Source: Povalibacter uvarum
GTDB lineage: Bacteria; Pseudomonadota; Gammaproteobacteria; Steroidobacterales; Steroidobacteraceae
Reading direction: 5' to 3'
Length of the DNA: 64,000 nucleotides
Assembly (NCBI RefSeq): GCF_014202975.1
Contig: NZ_JACHHZ010000002.1
Coordinates: 434,001-498,000, forward strand
Position numbers and translations under genes: made by a program
Part shown: positions 16,868-25,940 of the stretch, piece after piece
Numbering within the stretch: position 1 is the stretch's first letter
Layout: every line of letters starts with the position of its first letter
Notes under the pieces: generated by a model
What the model saw: the letters and a program-made list of their open reading frames with translations, nothing else
The model's database searches: none
What the model was told of the DNA's origin: nothing

Positions 16868-17173
16868 TTAACGGCGAGCGATCAGGATGCCGAGCACCAG
16901 GCCGATGCCTGCTGCGATGCCCACCGACTGCCAGGGATTGTCACGCACATACTCTTCGGTCGCGTCGGCGAGCTCGCGGGCGCGGCGCAACGCTTCCTCT
17001 TCCACCTCGGTGAGCCTTACCTTGGCCTGGCGCAGCGATTCTTCGGCGCGTGCACGGACTTCCTGGATCTTCTCGCCCGTCTGCGCAGAGGTAGCCTTCA
17101 GCAGGGCCTCCGCATCGTTGATGACCACTTTGAGATCTTCAACCAGCCGGTCGGCGGTCACTTCGCTGCTCAT
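16868..17173 (-). CDS. DUF883/ElaB-YqjD family protein
   Basis: A 101-residue protein starting MSSEVTADRLVEDLKVVIND, with a GAGG ribosome-binding site upstream. A long charged coiled coil (about residues 10-75) ends in the family signature EEYVRDNPWQSVGIAAGIGLVLGILIARR. It combines the DNPWQ motif with a C-terminal membrane anchor. YqjD and ElaB of E. coli tether ribosomes to the inner membrane in stationary phase; extending that role here is inference. It leads the yqjD-E-K-like operon. Confidence 0.85.
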   Translation of the reverse strand: MSSEVTADRLVEDLKVVINDAEALLKATSAQTGEKIQEVRARAEESLRQAKVRLTEVEEEALRRARELADATEEYVRDNPWQSVGIAAGIGLVLGILIARR

Positions 17174-17417
17174 GTTCGATCCTCGTTTCCGGGTACTAGC
17201 GATGTACTTGGGGTGTGATCTGGTCCGCTTCACGCGCGAGCGCGCTGGCTTTGCAGGAGATTTCGGTCCGGGCATGGTATTCCGTGCCTCTAAAACTCAG
17301 CAACCCGGGAAGCGGCCGGAAAGGTCCCTCGTTCGCTCGGTACTTCCCGCAAGTGCCGGCCCGGCAAGTGTTAGCATTGCCGCGCTCTTCGCCACCAGCC
17401 ACCACCGGGGTACGCAA

Positions 17418-18566
17418 ATGGAGTTGTCGCCGCCTGCGATGACGAATGACCGATTCTATACGCGGACTTTCGCGCTGGTCGCATGCCTGGTGCTGGCGAT
17501 CGCGCTCTACAAGATCATCACGCCGTTCCTCGGCCCGCTGATCTGGGCGATCTTCCTGGCGTTTCTCCTGCACCCACTGCATGTTCGCCTGACGCGCCGG
17601 CTGCGCAACCGTGCCCACCTTTCCGCCGGGCTGCTGACGTTCGGCATGCTGATTCTGTTCATCGGCCCTCTGGCCGGACTGAGCGCTGCGTTCGCCGCGC
17701 AGGTGAGTGATCTCGTTCGAGCTGCGCAGGAGACGCTCGCGGATCAGACGGCCTCCAACGTCTTCGACCTGAACAATGTTCCCTGGCTCAACGCGCCGTG
17801 GGTGCAGGACGGACTGCGCAGCCTCGAAAGCCTGTTCGGCATCGACACCACCGACCTCGTCGGATGGTTGCGGCAGGGGGCCAATCAGGTGCTGCACTGG
17901 CTTGCGTCGATGGGCGGCAAAGTATTCCTGGGCGCGATCGGCACCGTCATCGGCTTCGTGCTGATGATGTTCATGCTGTTCTTTTTCATCCGCGACGGCA
18001 GCGAGATGCTCACAACCGCCCGCGCGCTGATCCCGATGACCGAGGAGTACAAGACGCGCCTGTTCGATCACGTCGGTGCCGTCACACGCGCGATGGTGCT
18101 CGGCACGGGCTTGACTGCCCTGATCCAGGGCACGCTCGTCGGCATCGCATTCCTGATCGTCGGATTGCCTTCCGCGCTGGTCTTCGCCGTGATCGCCGTG
18201 CTGGCCTCGCTTCTGCCCTTCGGCGGCACGGCCCTCGTCTGGATACCCGCGGCCATCGTGCTCGCCGCGCAGGGCCGATGGGGCGCCACGATCTTCATGG
18301 TGATCTGGGGAGCGGTGCTCGTTTCGCTCGTCGACAACGTCGTGCGTCCGATGCTGGTCTCCGGTCGCGCCAACGTCGGCACGCTGACGGTGTTCATCGG
18401 CGTGCTCGGCGGACTCGCCGCGTTCGGCGCGATCGGCTTGTTCCTGGGGCCGGTCGTACTCGCACTGATCATCGCGCTCATCCGGCTGGTGCTCGAGGTT
18501 CGTCGCGTCGAAACGGTCGCGGCACAGCCCGTGCCTCCCGCACCGTCGCCGCCGCCCACCCCCTGA
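17418..18566 (+). CDS. AI-2E family transporter (PF01594)
   Basis: A 382-residue membrane protein with about eight hydrophobic helices (first at FALVACLVLAIALYKIITPF) and a large soluble loop around residues 90-150. It carries the family patterns FFFIRDGSEM, GLPSALVFAVIAVLASLLPFGG and NVVRPMLVSGRANVGTLTVF. Family members include exporters of AI-2 and Na+/H+ antiporters, so the substrate is open. The ATG at 17418 is used; MTNDRF at 17439 is an alternative. It diverges from the DUF883 operon and ends 43 bp before hemC. Confidence 0.85.
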   Translation: MELSPPAMTNDRFYTRTFALVACLVLAIALYKIITPFLGPLIWAIFLAFLLHPLHVRLTRRLRNRAHLSAGLLTFGMLILFIGPLAGLSAAFAAQVSDLVRAAQETLADQTASNVFDLNNVPWLNAPWVQDGLRSLESLFGIDTTDLVGWLRQGANQVLHWLASMGGKVFLGAIGTVIGFVLMMFMLFFFIRDGSEMLTTARALIPMTEEYKTRLFDHVGAVTRAMVLGTGLTALIQGTLVGIAFLIVGLPSALVFAVIAVLASLLPFGGTALVWIPAAIVLAAQGRWGATIFMVIWGAVLVSLVDNVVRPMLVSGRANVGTLTVFIGVLGGLAAFGAIGLFLGPVVLALIIALIRLVLEVRRVETVAAQPVPPAPSPPPTP

Positions 18567-18609
18567 AATGTATGCGCATCGCAGGACGATGCGCCCGACT
18601 GCAACCACG

Positions 18610-19554
18610 ATGACCGACAGCCCCTTGAGAATTGCAACTCGCCAGAGCCGACTCGCGCTCTGGCAGGCCGAGCACGTCGCCGCGCGACTGCGCGAAGCCC
18701 ACCCCAACGTGAACGTAGTGCTCGTGCCGATGACCACGCAGGGCGATCGCGTGCTCGATCGTCCGCTCGCGCAGGTCGGCGGCAAGGGTCTCTTCATAAA
18801 GGAACTGGAAATCGCCATCGAGGAGAATCGTGCGGATATCGCCGTGCACTCCATGAAGGACGTGCCGAGCGAGCTGCCGCCGGGAATGAGCCTCGCCGCA
18901 ATGCTGCCGCGCGCTGATGCGCGAGACGCATTCGTGTCGCGCCGGTTCAGCAACTATCGATCGCTGCCTCAGGGAGCGCGCGTAGGAACCTCCAGCCTGC
19001 GGCGACAGTGCCAGTTGAAGGCGATTCGGCCGGATCTCGAAGTCATCCCTCTGCGCGGCAACGTGGACACGCGGCTGCGCAAGCTCGATGAAGAACAGTA
19101 CGACGCGATCATTCTCGCCGCCGCCGGCCTCATCCGGCTCGGATTCGCCGATCGCATCACGCACTACATCGACTTCGATCATTCACTCCCCGCTGTCGGC
19201 CAGGGGATCGTCGGCATTGAGTGCCGCAGCAACGATGAACGAAGCCTGCGGCTCGCCGGCGCGCTGGACGACGCCGTGTCGCGGCGCTGCTGCGAGGCCG
19301 AACGCGCATTCGCGTTGCGCTTGCAGGGAAGCTGCCAATCACCGATCGCGGGCTATGCGGAAGCGAGAGGCGCGGAGCTCGTTCTTCGTGGCGTCGTAGG
19401 CTCCGAAGATGGGGGCACCCTGTATCGCGGCACAGTGCAGGGCGTCGATCCAGTCGAGATCGGCATCCAGCTTGCGGATCGTCTGCTCTCAGCCGGCGCG
19501 GACGTGCTGCTCGCGGAACAACGGGCTCGGTCTGCTCAAGCGGGGACGAATTGA
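18610..19554 (+). CDS. hemC: Porphobilinogen deaminase (hydroxymethylbilane synthase)
   Basis: A 314-residue enzyme starting MTDSPLRIATRQSRLALWQ. The family hallmarks are VGGKGLFIKELE, VHSMKDVPSELP, RVGTSSLRRQCQL, LRGNVDTRLRKL and the dipyrromethane-cofactor cysteine in LQGSCQSPIAGYA. It joins four porphobilinogen units into hydroxymethylbilane in haem synthesis. The ATG at 18610 gives the standard length. Its TGA stop overlaps the TTG start of hemD, implying translational coupling. Confidence 0.95.
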   Translation: MTDSPLRIATRQSRLALWQAEHVAARLREAHPNVNVVLVPMTTQGDRVLDRPLAQVGGKGLFIKELEIAIEENRADIAVHSMKDVPSELPPGMSLAAMLPRADARDAFVSRRFSNYRSLPQGARVGTSSLRRQCQLKAIRPDLEVIPLRGNVDTRLRKLDEEQYDAIILAAAGLIRLGFADRITHYIDFDHSLPAVGQGIVGIECRSNDERSLRLAGALDDAVSRRCCEAERAFALRLQGSCQSPIAGYAEARGAELVLRGVVGSEDGGTLYRGTVQGVDPVEIGIQLADRLLSAGADVLLAEQRARSAQAGTN

Positions 19555-20321
19555 TTCCTGCCGTGATTCCGCCGCTCAGCGGCTTGTCGGTGCTGGTCAC
19601 ACGCCCGCAACCGCAGAGTGATGTCCTTGCAGACCGCATCCGCGCATTGAGCGGCGAAGCTTTCGTTCTTCCCGCCATCCAGATCAGGCCGCTGGTCGCG
19701 ACGGTCGCCGGGACGTACGACCTCGTCGTCTTCGTCAGCGTCAATGCCGTCGAGCATGGAGCGCGCCTGATCGTCCGCGGCGAGACGACGCGCATCGCTG
19801 CAATCGGCAAGACCACTGCCACGGCGCTCGCGGCAATCGATATCGCCGTCGACATCGTTCCGGAACGCGGCTTCACCAGCGAAGCGCTGCTGGCGCATCC
19901 GCAACTGACGCTGCAACCCGGATCGCGGGTACTGATCGTTCGAGGCGCCGGCGGACGCGAATTGCTGCAGCAGACCTTCAGCACCTCCGGGTTCATCGTC
20001 GAGACATTGGATGTCTACGAGCGCGCGCTCCCCGTCATCGATGAGAGCCTGCGCGACGAACTCGATGCGCGCTGGCTTGCCGGGGAAATCAACGCCGTAA
20101 CGGCCACCAGTGTCGAGACCCTCGCAAACCTGAAGCTGCTGTTGAGCGAACGAAGCGTGGAGCTGCTTCGAACAACACCGCTGGTCGTTCCCAGCCCCCG
20201 GGTCTGCGAGGCCGCCGCGGAAATGGGATTGGTTGGGGAATGCATCGTCGCTGCGGGCGCGGACGATTCCTCCATCGTAGGCGCGTTGTCCCTGTGGCAC
20301 GCGAGGGCCCGAACGCCCTGA
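19551..20321 (+). CDS. hemD: Uroporphyrinogen-III synthase
   Basis: A 256-residue HEM4-family protein (GLSVLVTRPQPQSDVLADRI, then LVVFVSVNAVEHGARL, ERGFTSEALLAH, VLIVRGAGGRELLQQTF and VDVYERALP-like segments). Its position between hemC and hemX makes it the housekeeping enzyme converting hydroxymethylbilane to uroporphyrinogen III. The start is uncertain: TTG at 19551 has GGGGA 4 nt upstream and overlaps the hemC stop, while GTG at 19563 is the alternative. A second HEM4 protein is encoded at 5.8-6.7 kb. Confidence 0.88.
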   Translation: MIPAVIPPLSGLSVLVTRPQPQSDVLADRIRALSGEAFVLPAIQIRPLVATVAGTYDLVVFVSVNAVEHGARLIVRGETTRIAAIGKTTATALAAIDIAVDIVPERGFTSEALLAHPQLTLQPGSRVLIVRGAGGRELLQQTFSTSGFIVETLDVYERALPVIDESLRDELDARWLAGEINAVTATSVETLANLKLLLSERSVELLRTTPLVVPSPRVCEAAAEMGLVGECIVAAGADDSSIVGALSLWHARARTP

Positions 20322-20396
20322 CCATCCGGGTCCCGTATTTGGCGCGTTGCAGGCCCTACTGCCATACTTGCCCGCCTGACACGACCCGCCACGCCC

Positions 20397-21446
20397 ATGG
20401 CTGAGAACCTTCCAGACACTGCTTCTTCCGGTCTTCCTGCCGCACCCGTTCGCCGCGTGCGTTCGTTCAGCCGTTTCACCACGGCCGTTGCCGTTCTTGG
20501 CTTCGCCATTGGCGGGTATGCACTGTGGCGACTCGACAGCACGCGGGATCGCGTCGATGACCTGAATCGCCAGGTCGCACAGCTGGAATCGGGTCGAGAA
20601 GTCCTTCAAGCCGAGGTCCGCGCGCTCACGGAACGCGAACAGCTCGCGCGCCGGTCGATCGAGGAGCGGCTCGCCGCGCTGAGCGAGGCGCCGAAACAAC
20701 TCCAGGAATTTGGGAACGCGCTGGAAGAGCTGCGAGGGCGCGCCGAAGGACCGGAGCGGGCATGGTCGCGCGCTGAAGCGTATTTCCTCATGGAGCTGGC
20801 TCAGCGACGGCTGACCCTCGATCGCGATATCGATACCGCCATCGTCGCGCTCGAAGCGGCCGATTCGCGACTGGCTTCGCTGCGCGATGCGTCACTCACG
20901 GATGTTCGTCAGCAGATCGCCCGCGAGATACAGGCGCTGCGCCAAGTGCGCCGGCCGGACATCACGGGCATTCTCGCTCGGCTGACCGATGCCGAAGAGC
21001 GGGCCGCCTCGGCGCCTGTGCTCGGCATCGTCGCGGTCGAAAGAACGACACGTGTCACCACGTTGCCCGAGGGCTTCTTCGCACGTGCCTGGGCCGTCGT
21101 CCGCAACACCTTTGCCGGCCTGGTCTCTGTTCGCAAGATCGACTCGCGTGGCGGCAATGTCATCACGCTCGAAGAGCAGTCGCTGCGGCGCCAGCACCTG
21201 CAGTTGCTTCTCTACTCCGCCAGAGCAGCGGTCGTTCGTCACGACAACACGGCCTACCGCAGCGCGCTTGCCGGTGCTCGTCAGTGGCTGGGTGAGTTCT
21301 TCGATCTGACCGATCCCGCCGCGGAAGCGCTGGCGAAGGATGTGCAGGCGCTCGAGCCGATCAACATCGATCCGCCGCTGCCCGATGTCTCGGGCTCCTC
21401 GCGGGCGCTGCAGCGACTGCTGCCCGCGCGACGTAACTCGCAATGA
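20397..21446 (+). CDS. hemX: HemX-family membrane protein
   Basis: A 349-residue protein with one N-terminal membrane helix (TTAVAVLGFAIGGYALWRL) followed by a coiled coil (residues about 50-120) and a conserved periplasmic domain (RAEAYFLMELAQRRLTLDRD, RQHLQLLLYSARAAVVRHD). In enterobacteria HemX (YggM/HemX type, not a methyltransferase) is encoded with hemC-D-Y; its exact role in tetrapyrrole metabolism is not settled. It overlaps hemY by ATGA. Confidence 0.88.
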   Translation: MAENLPDTASSGLPAAPVRRVRSFSRFTTAVAVLGFAIGGYALWRLDSTRDRVDDLNRQVAQLESGREVLQAEVRALTEREQLARRSIEERLAALSEAPKQLQEFGNALEELRGRAEGPERAWSRAEAYFLMELAQRRLTLDRDIDTAIVALEAADSRLASLRDASLTDVRQQIAREIQALRQVRRPDITGILARLTDAEERAASAPVLGIVAVERTTRVTTLPEGFFARAWAVVRNTFAGLVSVRKIDSRGGNVITLEEQSLRRQHLQLLLYSARAAVVRHDNTAYRSALAGARQWLGEFFDLTDPAAEALAKDVQALEPINIDPPLPDVSGSSRALQRLLPARRNSQ

Positions 21447-22684
21447 AGACGGGCATCTACATCGCGATCGCGCTGATCTGCGGTGCGTTGCTCGCGCACC
21501 TGTTGCTCGCCGATCCCGGTTACGTCGCGATCCGCTTCGCCGGCCATGTGATCGAGATGTCGGCGATCACGTTCGTCCTGCTCGCAATCACCGCATTCTT
21601 CCTCGTCCGCTGGGTGTGGAAGCTCATCAATGCCCGGCGGCTGTGGCGCGAAGGCCAGGAGCAACGCCGGCAGGATCGGGCTCGCCGCAGCCTCGCCCGC
21701 GGCCTTCTCGAAATGTCAGAGGGCGAGTGGTCCGCCTCGGAGCAGACGCTGGTCAACTCGGCGCGCGATGCAGAGTCGCCTGCTGCTCACTATCTGGTAG
21801 CGGCGCGCGCAGCAGATCTTCAGGGTGCCACACAACGCCGCGACGAACTGATCGCGAAGGCGCTCGAAGTCTCGGCGGATCGTCGTTCGCCCGCCTTGAT
21901 CATGCAGGCGGAGATGCATCTGAAGCACAAGCAGTTCCAGGCGGCGCTGGAAACCCTCCATCAGCTCGAAGCAGGAGGTGAGAGCAGTGTGCGCGGCACG
22001 ATGCTGACCGCCCGGATCCTTCGACAGATCGGCGATTGGGAAAAGCTTCAGGGGCTCGAACCGAAGTTGCGCACGACCCGGGGCGTGACAGCGGCGTTCG
22101 TGGATGAAACGGTCGCGCAGATCTACCTGGATCGCCTGCAGGCAGCGGGCCGCGCGAACGATTCAAAGGCGCTCGCGCAGGCCTGGAAGGAGCTGCCGAA
22201 GTCGTTGGCGCAGCGAGCCGAGATTGTCGTCGCTTACGCTCGTGCGGCCGCCGCTTGCGACGAAGTCGAGCTTGCGGAAACAGAGCTGCGGAAGTTCCTC
22301 GGCCGCCAATGGGACGAAGCCGCCGTGCTCGCTTATGGCGAGCTCGACACCGACGAGCCGCTCGTGACGCTCGAACGAGCCGAGCAATGGCTTCCAGAGC
22401 ACAGCGAAGATGCGGCCCTGCTCTTCACCTGCGCGCGACATTCGATCCGTGCCGAGCTCTACGGCAAAGCGCGCAGCTATCTCGAAACGAGCATCGCGAT
22501 CCGTCCGAGGCTCGAAGCCTGGCAATTGCTTGCCAATCTGTTCGAGCAACTCGGTGAACGCGATCGCGCAATCAAGGCGCTCACGGACGCGCTCGCACAT
22601 GCAGTCGGTCGCCGCGCCGCGATGCCGAAGATCCGCGCCCGGCGCTGGGTCGATCGACGGCAAGCAGACAGGAGGAGGAACTGA
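21443..22684 (+). CDS. hemY: HemY-family TPR membrane protein
   Basis: A 413-residue protein with two N-terminal membrane helices (IAIALICGALLAHLLLADPG, then SAITFVLLAITAFFLVRWVW) and a TPR-like helical region to the end (for example YLVAARAADLQGATQRRDEL and WQLLANLFEQLGERDRAIKA). It is the gammaproteobacterial HemY of the hemCDXY cluster, not protoporphyrinogen oxidase. It is thought to assist haem-pathway enzymes at the membrane. It is coupled to hemX and ends the hem operon; a hairpin follows at 22696. Confidence 0.88.
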   Translation: MKTGIYIAIALICGALLAHLLLADPGYVAIRFAGHVIEMSAITFVLLAITAFFLVRWVWKLINARRLWREGQEQRRQDRARRSLARGLLEMSEGEWSASEQTLVNSARDAESPAAHYLVAARAADLQGATQRRDELIAKALEVSADRRSPALIMQAEMHLKHKQFQAALETLHQLEAGGESSVRGTMLTARILRQIGDWEKLQGLEPKLRTTRGVTAAFVDETVAQIYLDRLQAAGRANDSKALAQAWKELPKSLAQRAEIVVAYARAAAACDEVELAETELRKFLGRQWDEAAVLAYGELDTDEPLVTLERAEQWLPEHSEDAALLFTCARHSIRAELYGKARSYLETSIAIRPRLEAWQLLANLFEQLGERDRAIKALTDALAHAVGRRAAMPKIRARRWVDRRQADRRRN

Positions 22685-22695
22685 AGCTGACGTCG

Positions 22696-22730
22696 GTGAC
22701 GAGGCCCGCGCAACTCACTGACCTCGTCAC
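22696..22730. repeat. 9-bp inverted repeat after hemY
   Basis: GTGACGAGG and CCTCGTCAC pair perfectly around a 17-nt loop, 11 bp after the hemY stop and 11 bp before the next start. There is no T-tract, so it is more likely an RNA-processing or stabilising hairpin than a full terminator. The GTGACG word recurs in other repeats of the window. Confidence 0.7.
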
Positions 22731-22741
22731 TCCATCACCTC

Positions 22742-23818
22742 ATGTCTTACACCCGCCTGACCCTGCTGCCATCGCAACAAGTCCTCTCGGTCGAGGAAGG
22801 CGAGACCATTCTCGATGCAGCGTTGCGCGCCGGGCTGAATCTGCCGCATAGCTGCAAGGGCGGCCATTGCGCGTCCTGCCGTGCACGGATCGTGTCGGGC
22901 GATGTTCGCTATCCGGGCATTCAACCTCTGGGTATTACGCCGGACGAAGCTCGGGCAGGCTACATCCTGTTGTGCCAGGCGCACGCCGCCAGCCCGGAGC
23001 TGAGTGTCGAGATTCGCGAGATCCGGCCGCCGACGCCGGAAGAGCGCATCCAGAGTCTGCCGTGCCGCATCGAGCACATGCAGGCACTCGCGCCAGGCGT
23101 CATGGCTGTGTTCCTGCGATTGCCCTCAACGGAGACGTTCACGTTCGTCGCGGGTCAGTATCTCGACATCATGCTGCCGCAGAACCGGCGGCGCAGTTTC
23201 TCGATTGCGAATCCGCCGCACGACGCCGAGTTCATCGAACTGCATATCCGCCGCGTCGCGGGCGGCGAGTTCACTCAGCAGCTCTTCACGGGAATGAAGG
23301 AAAAGACATTGCTGCGCATCGAAGGACCGCTCGGTCAATTCTGGTTCCGCGAAGAGTCGCCGCGGCCGGCGCTACTCATCGGCGGTGGCACCGGCTACGC
23401 GCCGTTGCGCGCGATGCTGCGCCACCTCCTCGAGCGTGGCGATCGTCGTCCGCTGCATCTTTACTGGGGCGCGCAGACGCGGGCCGATCTCTATGAAGAC
23501 GCGATGCTGCGCGAGATGACGCAGCGATACCCCAACCTCACCTACACACCCGTCCTGTCGGCACCGAACGCCGTGGATGAATGGCAAGGCCGCACGGGGT
23601 GGATTCATGCGGCGGCTCACGAAGATCATCCGCAACTCGCCGACTTCGATGTCTACGCGAGCGGCCCGCCAGTGATGGTGGAAACCATCCGGCATCAATT
23701 CGTCAGCCAGGGCCTGCCCGCGAACCAGCTCTTCTTCGATTCCTTCGACTTCGCGCCGGATGCTCTCGAGAAGTTGCGTCAGACGATCCGCTCGCCTGAC
23801 AACACTCCGTCTTCCTGA
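22742..23818 (+). CDS. 2Fe-2S ferredoxin-FNR fusion reductase (AscD/CDP-glucoseen-reductase-like)
   Basis: A 358-residue protein. The N-terminal plant-type ferredoxin domain has CKGGHCASC (C-x4-C-x2-C, about residues 40-48) and the fourth ligand in YILLCQAHA. The FNR-like part binds flavin (RRRSFSIANPP) and NAD(P)H (LLIGGGTGYAPLRAML, then VYASGPPVMVE). Such proteins pass electrons from NAD(P)H through flavin to the 2Fe-2S centre and on to a partner oxygenase or dehydratase; the partner is unknown. It follows hemY by 57 bp. Its 3' end overlaps the convergent TIGR01777 gene by 40 bp. Confidence 0.85.
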   Translation: MSYTRLTLLPSQQVLSVEEGETILDAALRAGLNLPHSCKGGHCASCRARIVSGDVRYPGIQPLGITPDEARAGYILLCQAHAASPELSVEIREIRPPTPEERIQSLPCRIEHMQALAPGVMAVFLRLPSTETFTFVAGQYLDIMLPQNRRRSFSIANPPHDAEFIELHIRRVAGGEFTQQLFTGMKEKTLLRIEGPLGQFWFREESPRPALLIGGGTGYAPLRAMLRHLLERGDRRPLHLYWGAQTRADLYEDAMLREMTQRYPNLTYTPVLSAPNAVDEWQGRTGWIHAAAHEDHPQLADFDVYASGPPVMVETIRHQFVSQGLPANQLFFDSFDFAPDALEKLRQTIRSPDNTPSS

Positions 23819-25191
23819 GTCGCGCGAATCGCACGCCGGCGCTGATTCCAGTGCCAGATGATCGGCGCGAGCACGAAATCATAGAACGCGGCTGCCGCCG
23901 GCTTCACGACCGGAAGCCGCAATACCCACGCGAGTACGCGCCACCCCGGCAGACCCGACCAGACTGCGTTGAGTGCATCCATTCCGCTGAGCATCTCGCC
24001 TGCCTTGCTCAGCACATAGACGCGTTTGCGTGCCGTGGCGAGATCAAGGCGGTAGCTCGCGATCAGATCCGTGCGCAACGAGACGTCGTCGAATCGCCAC
24101 GCACGGCCATTGCGAGTCGCCAGACGACAGTACGTCCTCATCTCCGTGTCGCAGACCGGGCAGAGCGCGTCGTAGAGAACGTCCGCTGGCTCCGGTGCGG
24201 GCTGCCCGTACAGATCGCCGAGAGCGCCCCCCAGCTGCGGATACTGGAACTCGAAACCCGAGCACTCGGCATACATCGGGATCACTCTCTGGCCATCGAC
24301 GAGCAGCTGCGCTCGTTCACCCAGTGCGAATCGCAGAAGATTCGCAGGCACCCGCAGCGTCAGGCCGGGACCGAACACTTCGCCCAACGTCTTGGCGAAC
24401 TCATGCTGGCGAACCGGCGCAGGTGCCGTTGCGTTCACAGCGCCGCTGATGGCGTCATGAGCGACGCAGTGTTCGATCAATCGCACAGCGTCCTTGATGT
24501 GGATCCACGAGAGCCATTGATCCCCGCCGCCCATCACGGTGCAAGCACCGCATCGTGCGGCCAACGCCTGTTGTGGTAGCGCGCCCCCGTCCTTACCGAG
24601 CACGACGCCGAAGCGAAGGCGACACACGCGCACACCGTAAGCTTCCGCACGCTGCGCGGCCAATTCCCACACCTGACAGAGCTGCGACTGGAAGACGGTC
24701 TGTCCACGGTGGGCTTCCGTCAGCTCTTCGTCGCCTCGCACACCGTAGTAGCCAACAGCCGAAGCGCTGATGAGCACCTCGGGTTTGCGATCGAGTCGCG
24801 CGATCAGATCGATGAGTTTCTGCGTGATGTCGAGCCTGCTTTCGATCAGCACCTCCCGCCGCCGCTTCGACCATGCGCGATCGAAGATCGGCTCGCCCGC
24901 GAGATTCACGATGGCGTCGATGCACGTCGTGCTCTCGATCTCATAGAGCGAAGTGCAGACGCTCACATGCGGACCGTAGAGATCGTCCGCGCGACGTCGA
25001 TTGCGGGTCAGCACGATGACCCGATCGCCCGAGGCGATCAGATGGCGGCAAAGATGCCGTCCGATGAAGCCCGTTGCTCCCGTGACCAGCAGCGTGCGCG
25101 CTTCAGTACGCGTACCCGCAAGGAGCGGGTGTCGCTGCCAGCGCGCCGGGCGCAGAGAACTGAAGGATGCAAAGAGCTGACCGATGTTCAT
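23779..25191 (-). CDS. Fusion of TIGR01777 SDR (YfcH-like) and DUF393 thioredoxin-like domain
   Basis: A 470-residue two-domain protein. Residues about 33-330 form an extended SDR of the TIGR01777 type (LLVTGATGFIGRHLCRHL, VNLAGEPIFDRAWS, SAVGYYG, MGGGDQWLSWIHIKDAVRLI). From about 338 a DUF393 domain begins with YDALCPVCDTEM, a CxxC thioredoxin-like motif, and ends in a hydrophobic C-terminus. The catalytic role is unknown. It starts 12 bp after the DUF4166 gene ends and is probably in the same GbsR-controlled operon. The domain order suggests a redox-linked step in a cell-envelope or lipid process, but that is speculation. Confidence 0.85.
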   Translation of the reverse strand: MNIGQLFASFSSLRPARWQRHPLLAGTRTEARTLLVTGATGFIGRHLCRHLIASGDRVIVLTRNRRRADDLYGPHVSVCTSLYEIESTTCIDAIVNLAGEPIFDRAWSKRRREVLIESRLDITQKLIDLIARLDRKPEVLISASAVGYYGVRGDEELTEAHRGQTVFQSQLCQVWELAAQRAEAYGVRVCRLRFGVVLGKDGGALPQQALAARCGACTVMGGGDQWLSWIHIKDAVRLIEHCVAHDAISGAVNATAPAPVRQHEFAKTLGEVFGPGLTLRVPANLLRFALGERAQLLVDGQRVIPMYAECSGFEFQYPQLGGALGDLYGQPAPEPADVLYDALCPVCDTEMRTYCRLATRNGRAWRFDDVSLRTDLIASYRLDLATARKRVYVLSKAGEMLSGMDALNAVWSGLPGWRVLAWVLRLPVVKPAAAAFYDFVLAPIIWHWNQRRRAIRATQEDGVLSGERIV

Positions 25192-25203
25192 GGCGCGACC
25201 TCG

Positions 25204-25842
25204 TCAATGAAACACGCCGTCCTGATCGAACATGCGACCGAACCAGCGATGGTCGGTCGTCATCGCGAAGCGAAAGTTGCCGTCGCCGAGATCCTCGTGC
25301 ACGACATGAGTCTCTCCCGGCAGGAACCATTCCGGCAGATCGAAACGCAGCGGCCCGGCGCGGAAGAAGTAGCCCGTGCTCACGAAGTGCAATTCGCCCT
25401 GCTGCTCGAAAACCCGCAACCGCATGTGCAATCCCGCATTGAGACACTCGACCAGCAAGCCGTCATCATCGAGTTGCTTGGTGGAGCGCACGACGATGGG
25501 ATGATCGGGAAATTCGTAACGCCGTTCCCACACGACGCCTGCCTCCGATTCGTACACGCGCACGTGCATCGGAACGTCGTTGCCGACGAGCGGCGCCACC
25601 GGAGTACCGATCAACCGGCACAAGTGTGCAAGGGCACGACCGCAAACCGATGCGTGAACTCTGGCGCGGCCCTGATAGATCGTGGCGGCGTCCGCATGAG
25701 CGTCATCGCCGAAGCGCGCCTGCACGGCTGCGGGCAATCGGTTCCAGGCTGCGTCTCCCAGCAGCTTCCGGAAATCCGGCCTGCGACCGCTGGCTTTGCC
25801 TGCTGCCCAGTCCCGGGCGTCCTGAAGGATTGCGATACCCAT
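25204..25842 (-). CDS. DUF4166-domain protein
   Basis: A 212-residue protein with the DUF4166 pattern: FRKLLGDAAWNRLPAAVQAR at the start, then YQGRARVHASVCGRALAHLC, VPMHVRVYESEAGVVWERR and the ending HEDLGDGNFRFAMTTDHRWF. DUF4166 is often found fused or adjacent to SDR or DUF393 proteins; its function is unknown. An 18-bp dyad 62 bp upstream of the start is a near copy of the one in front of the GbsR-like gene, so its expression probably depends on that regulator. Confidence 0.8.
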   Translation of the reverse strand: MGIAILQDARDWAAGKASGRRPDFRKLLGDAAWNRLPAAVQARFGDDAHADAATIYQGRARVHASVCGRALAHLCRLIGTPVAPLVGNDVPMHVRVYESEAGVVWERRYEFPDHPIVVRSTKQLDDDGLLVECLNAGLHMRLRVFEQQGELHFVSTGYFFRAGPLRFDLPEWFLPGETHVVHEDLGDGNFRFAMTTDHRWFGRMFDQDGVFH

Positions 25843-25903
25843 GGCGTGGCCTCTTCTTCTTCGACTCGACTCGTCGCCTCTCCCGTTCCGCCGGCGTCCG
25901 TAA

Positions 25904-25921
25904 TTTCAGGAAAATCTGAAA
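25904..25921. promoter_or_regulatory. Candidate GbsR operator 1 (TTTCAG-N6-CTGAAA)
   Basis: A perfect dyad with a GAAAAT spacer, 62 bp upstream of the DUF4166 start and just after the regulator gene stop. The same TTTCAG-N6-CTGAAA with spacer GAATGT occurs at 26485-26502. Two copies bracketing one regulator gene are unlikely by chance. Confidence 0.75.
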
Positions 25922-25940
25922 CCCGGCGCGAAAAAAACGC

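Noticed and set aside
17196-18953. Minus-strand open frame of 585 codons over the AI-2E transporter and hemC
   Set aside because: Runs through two recognised plus-strand genes and has no coherent domain; a shadow of high-GC coding.
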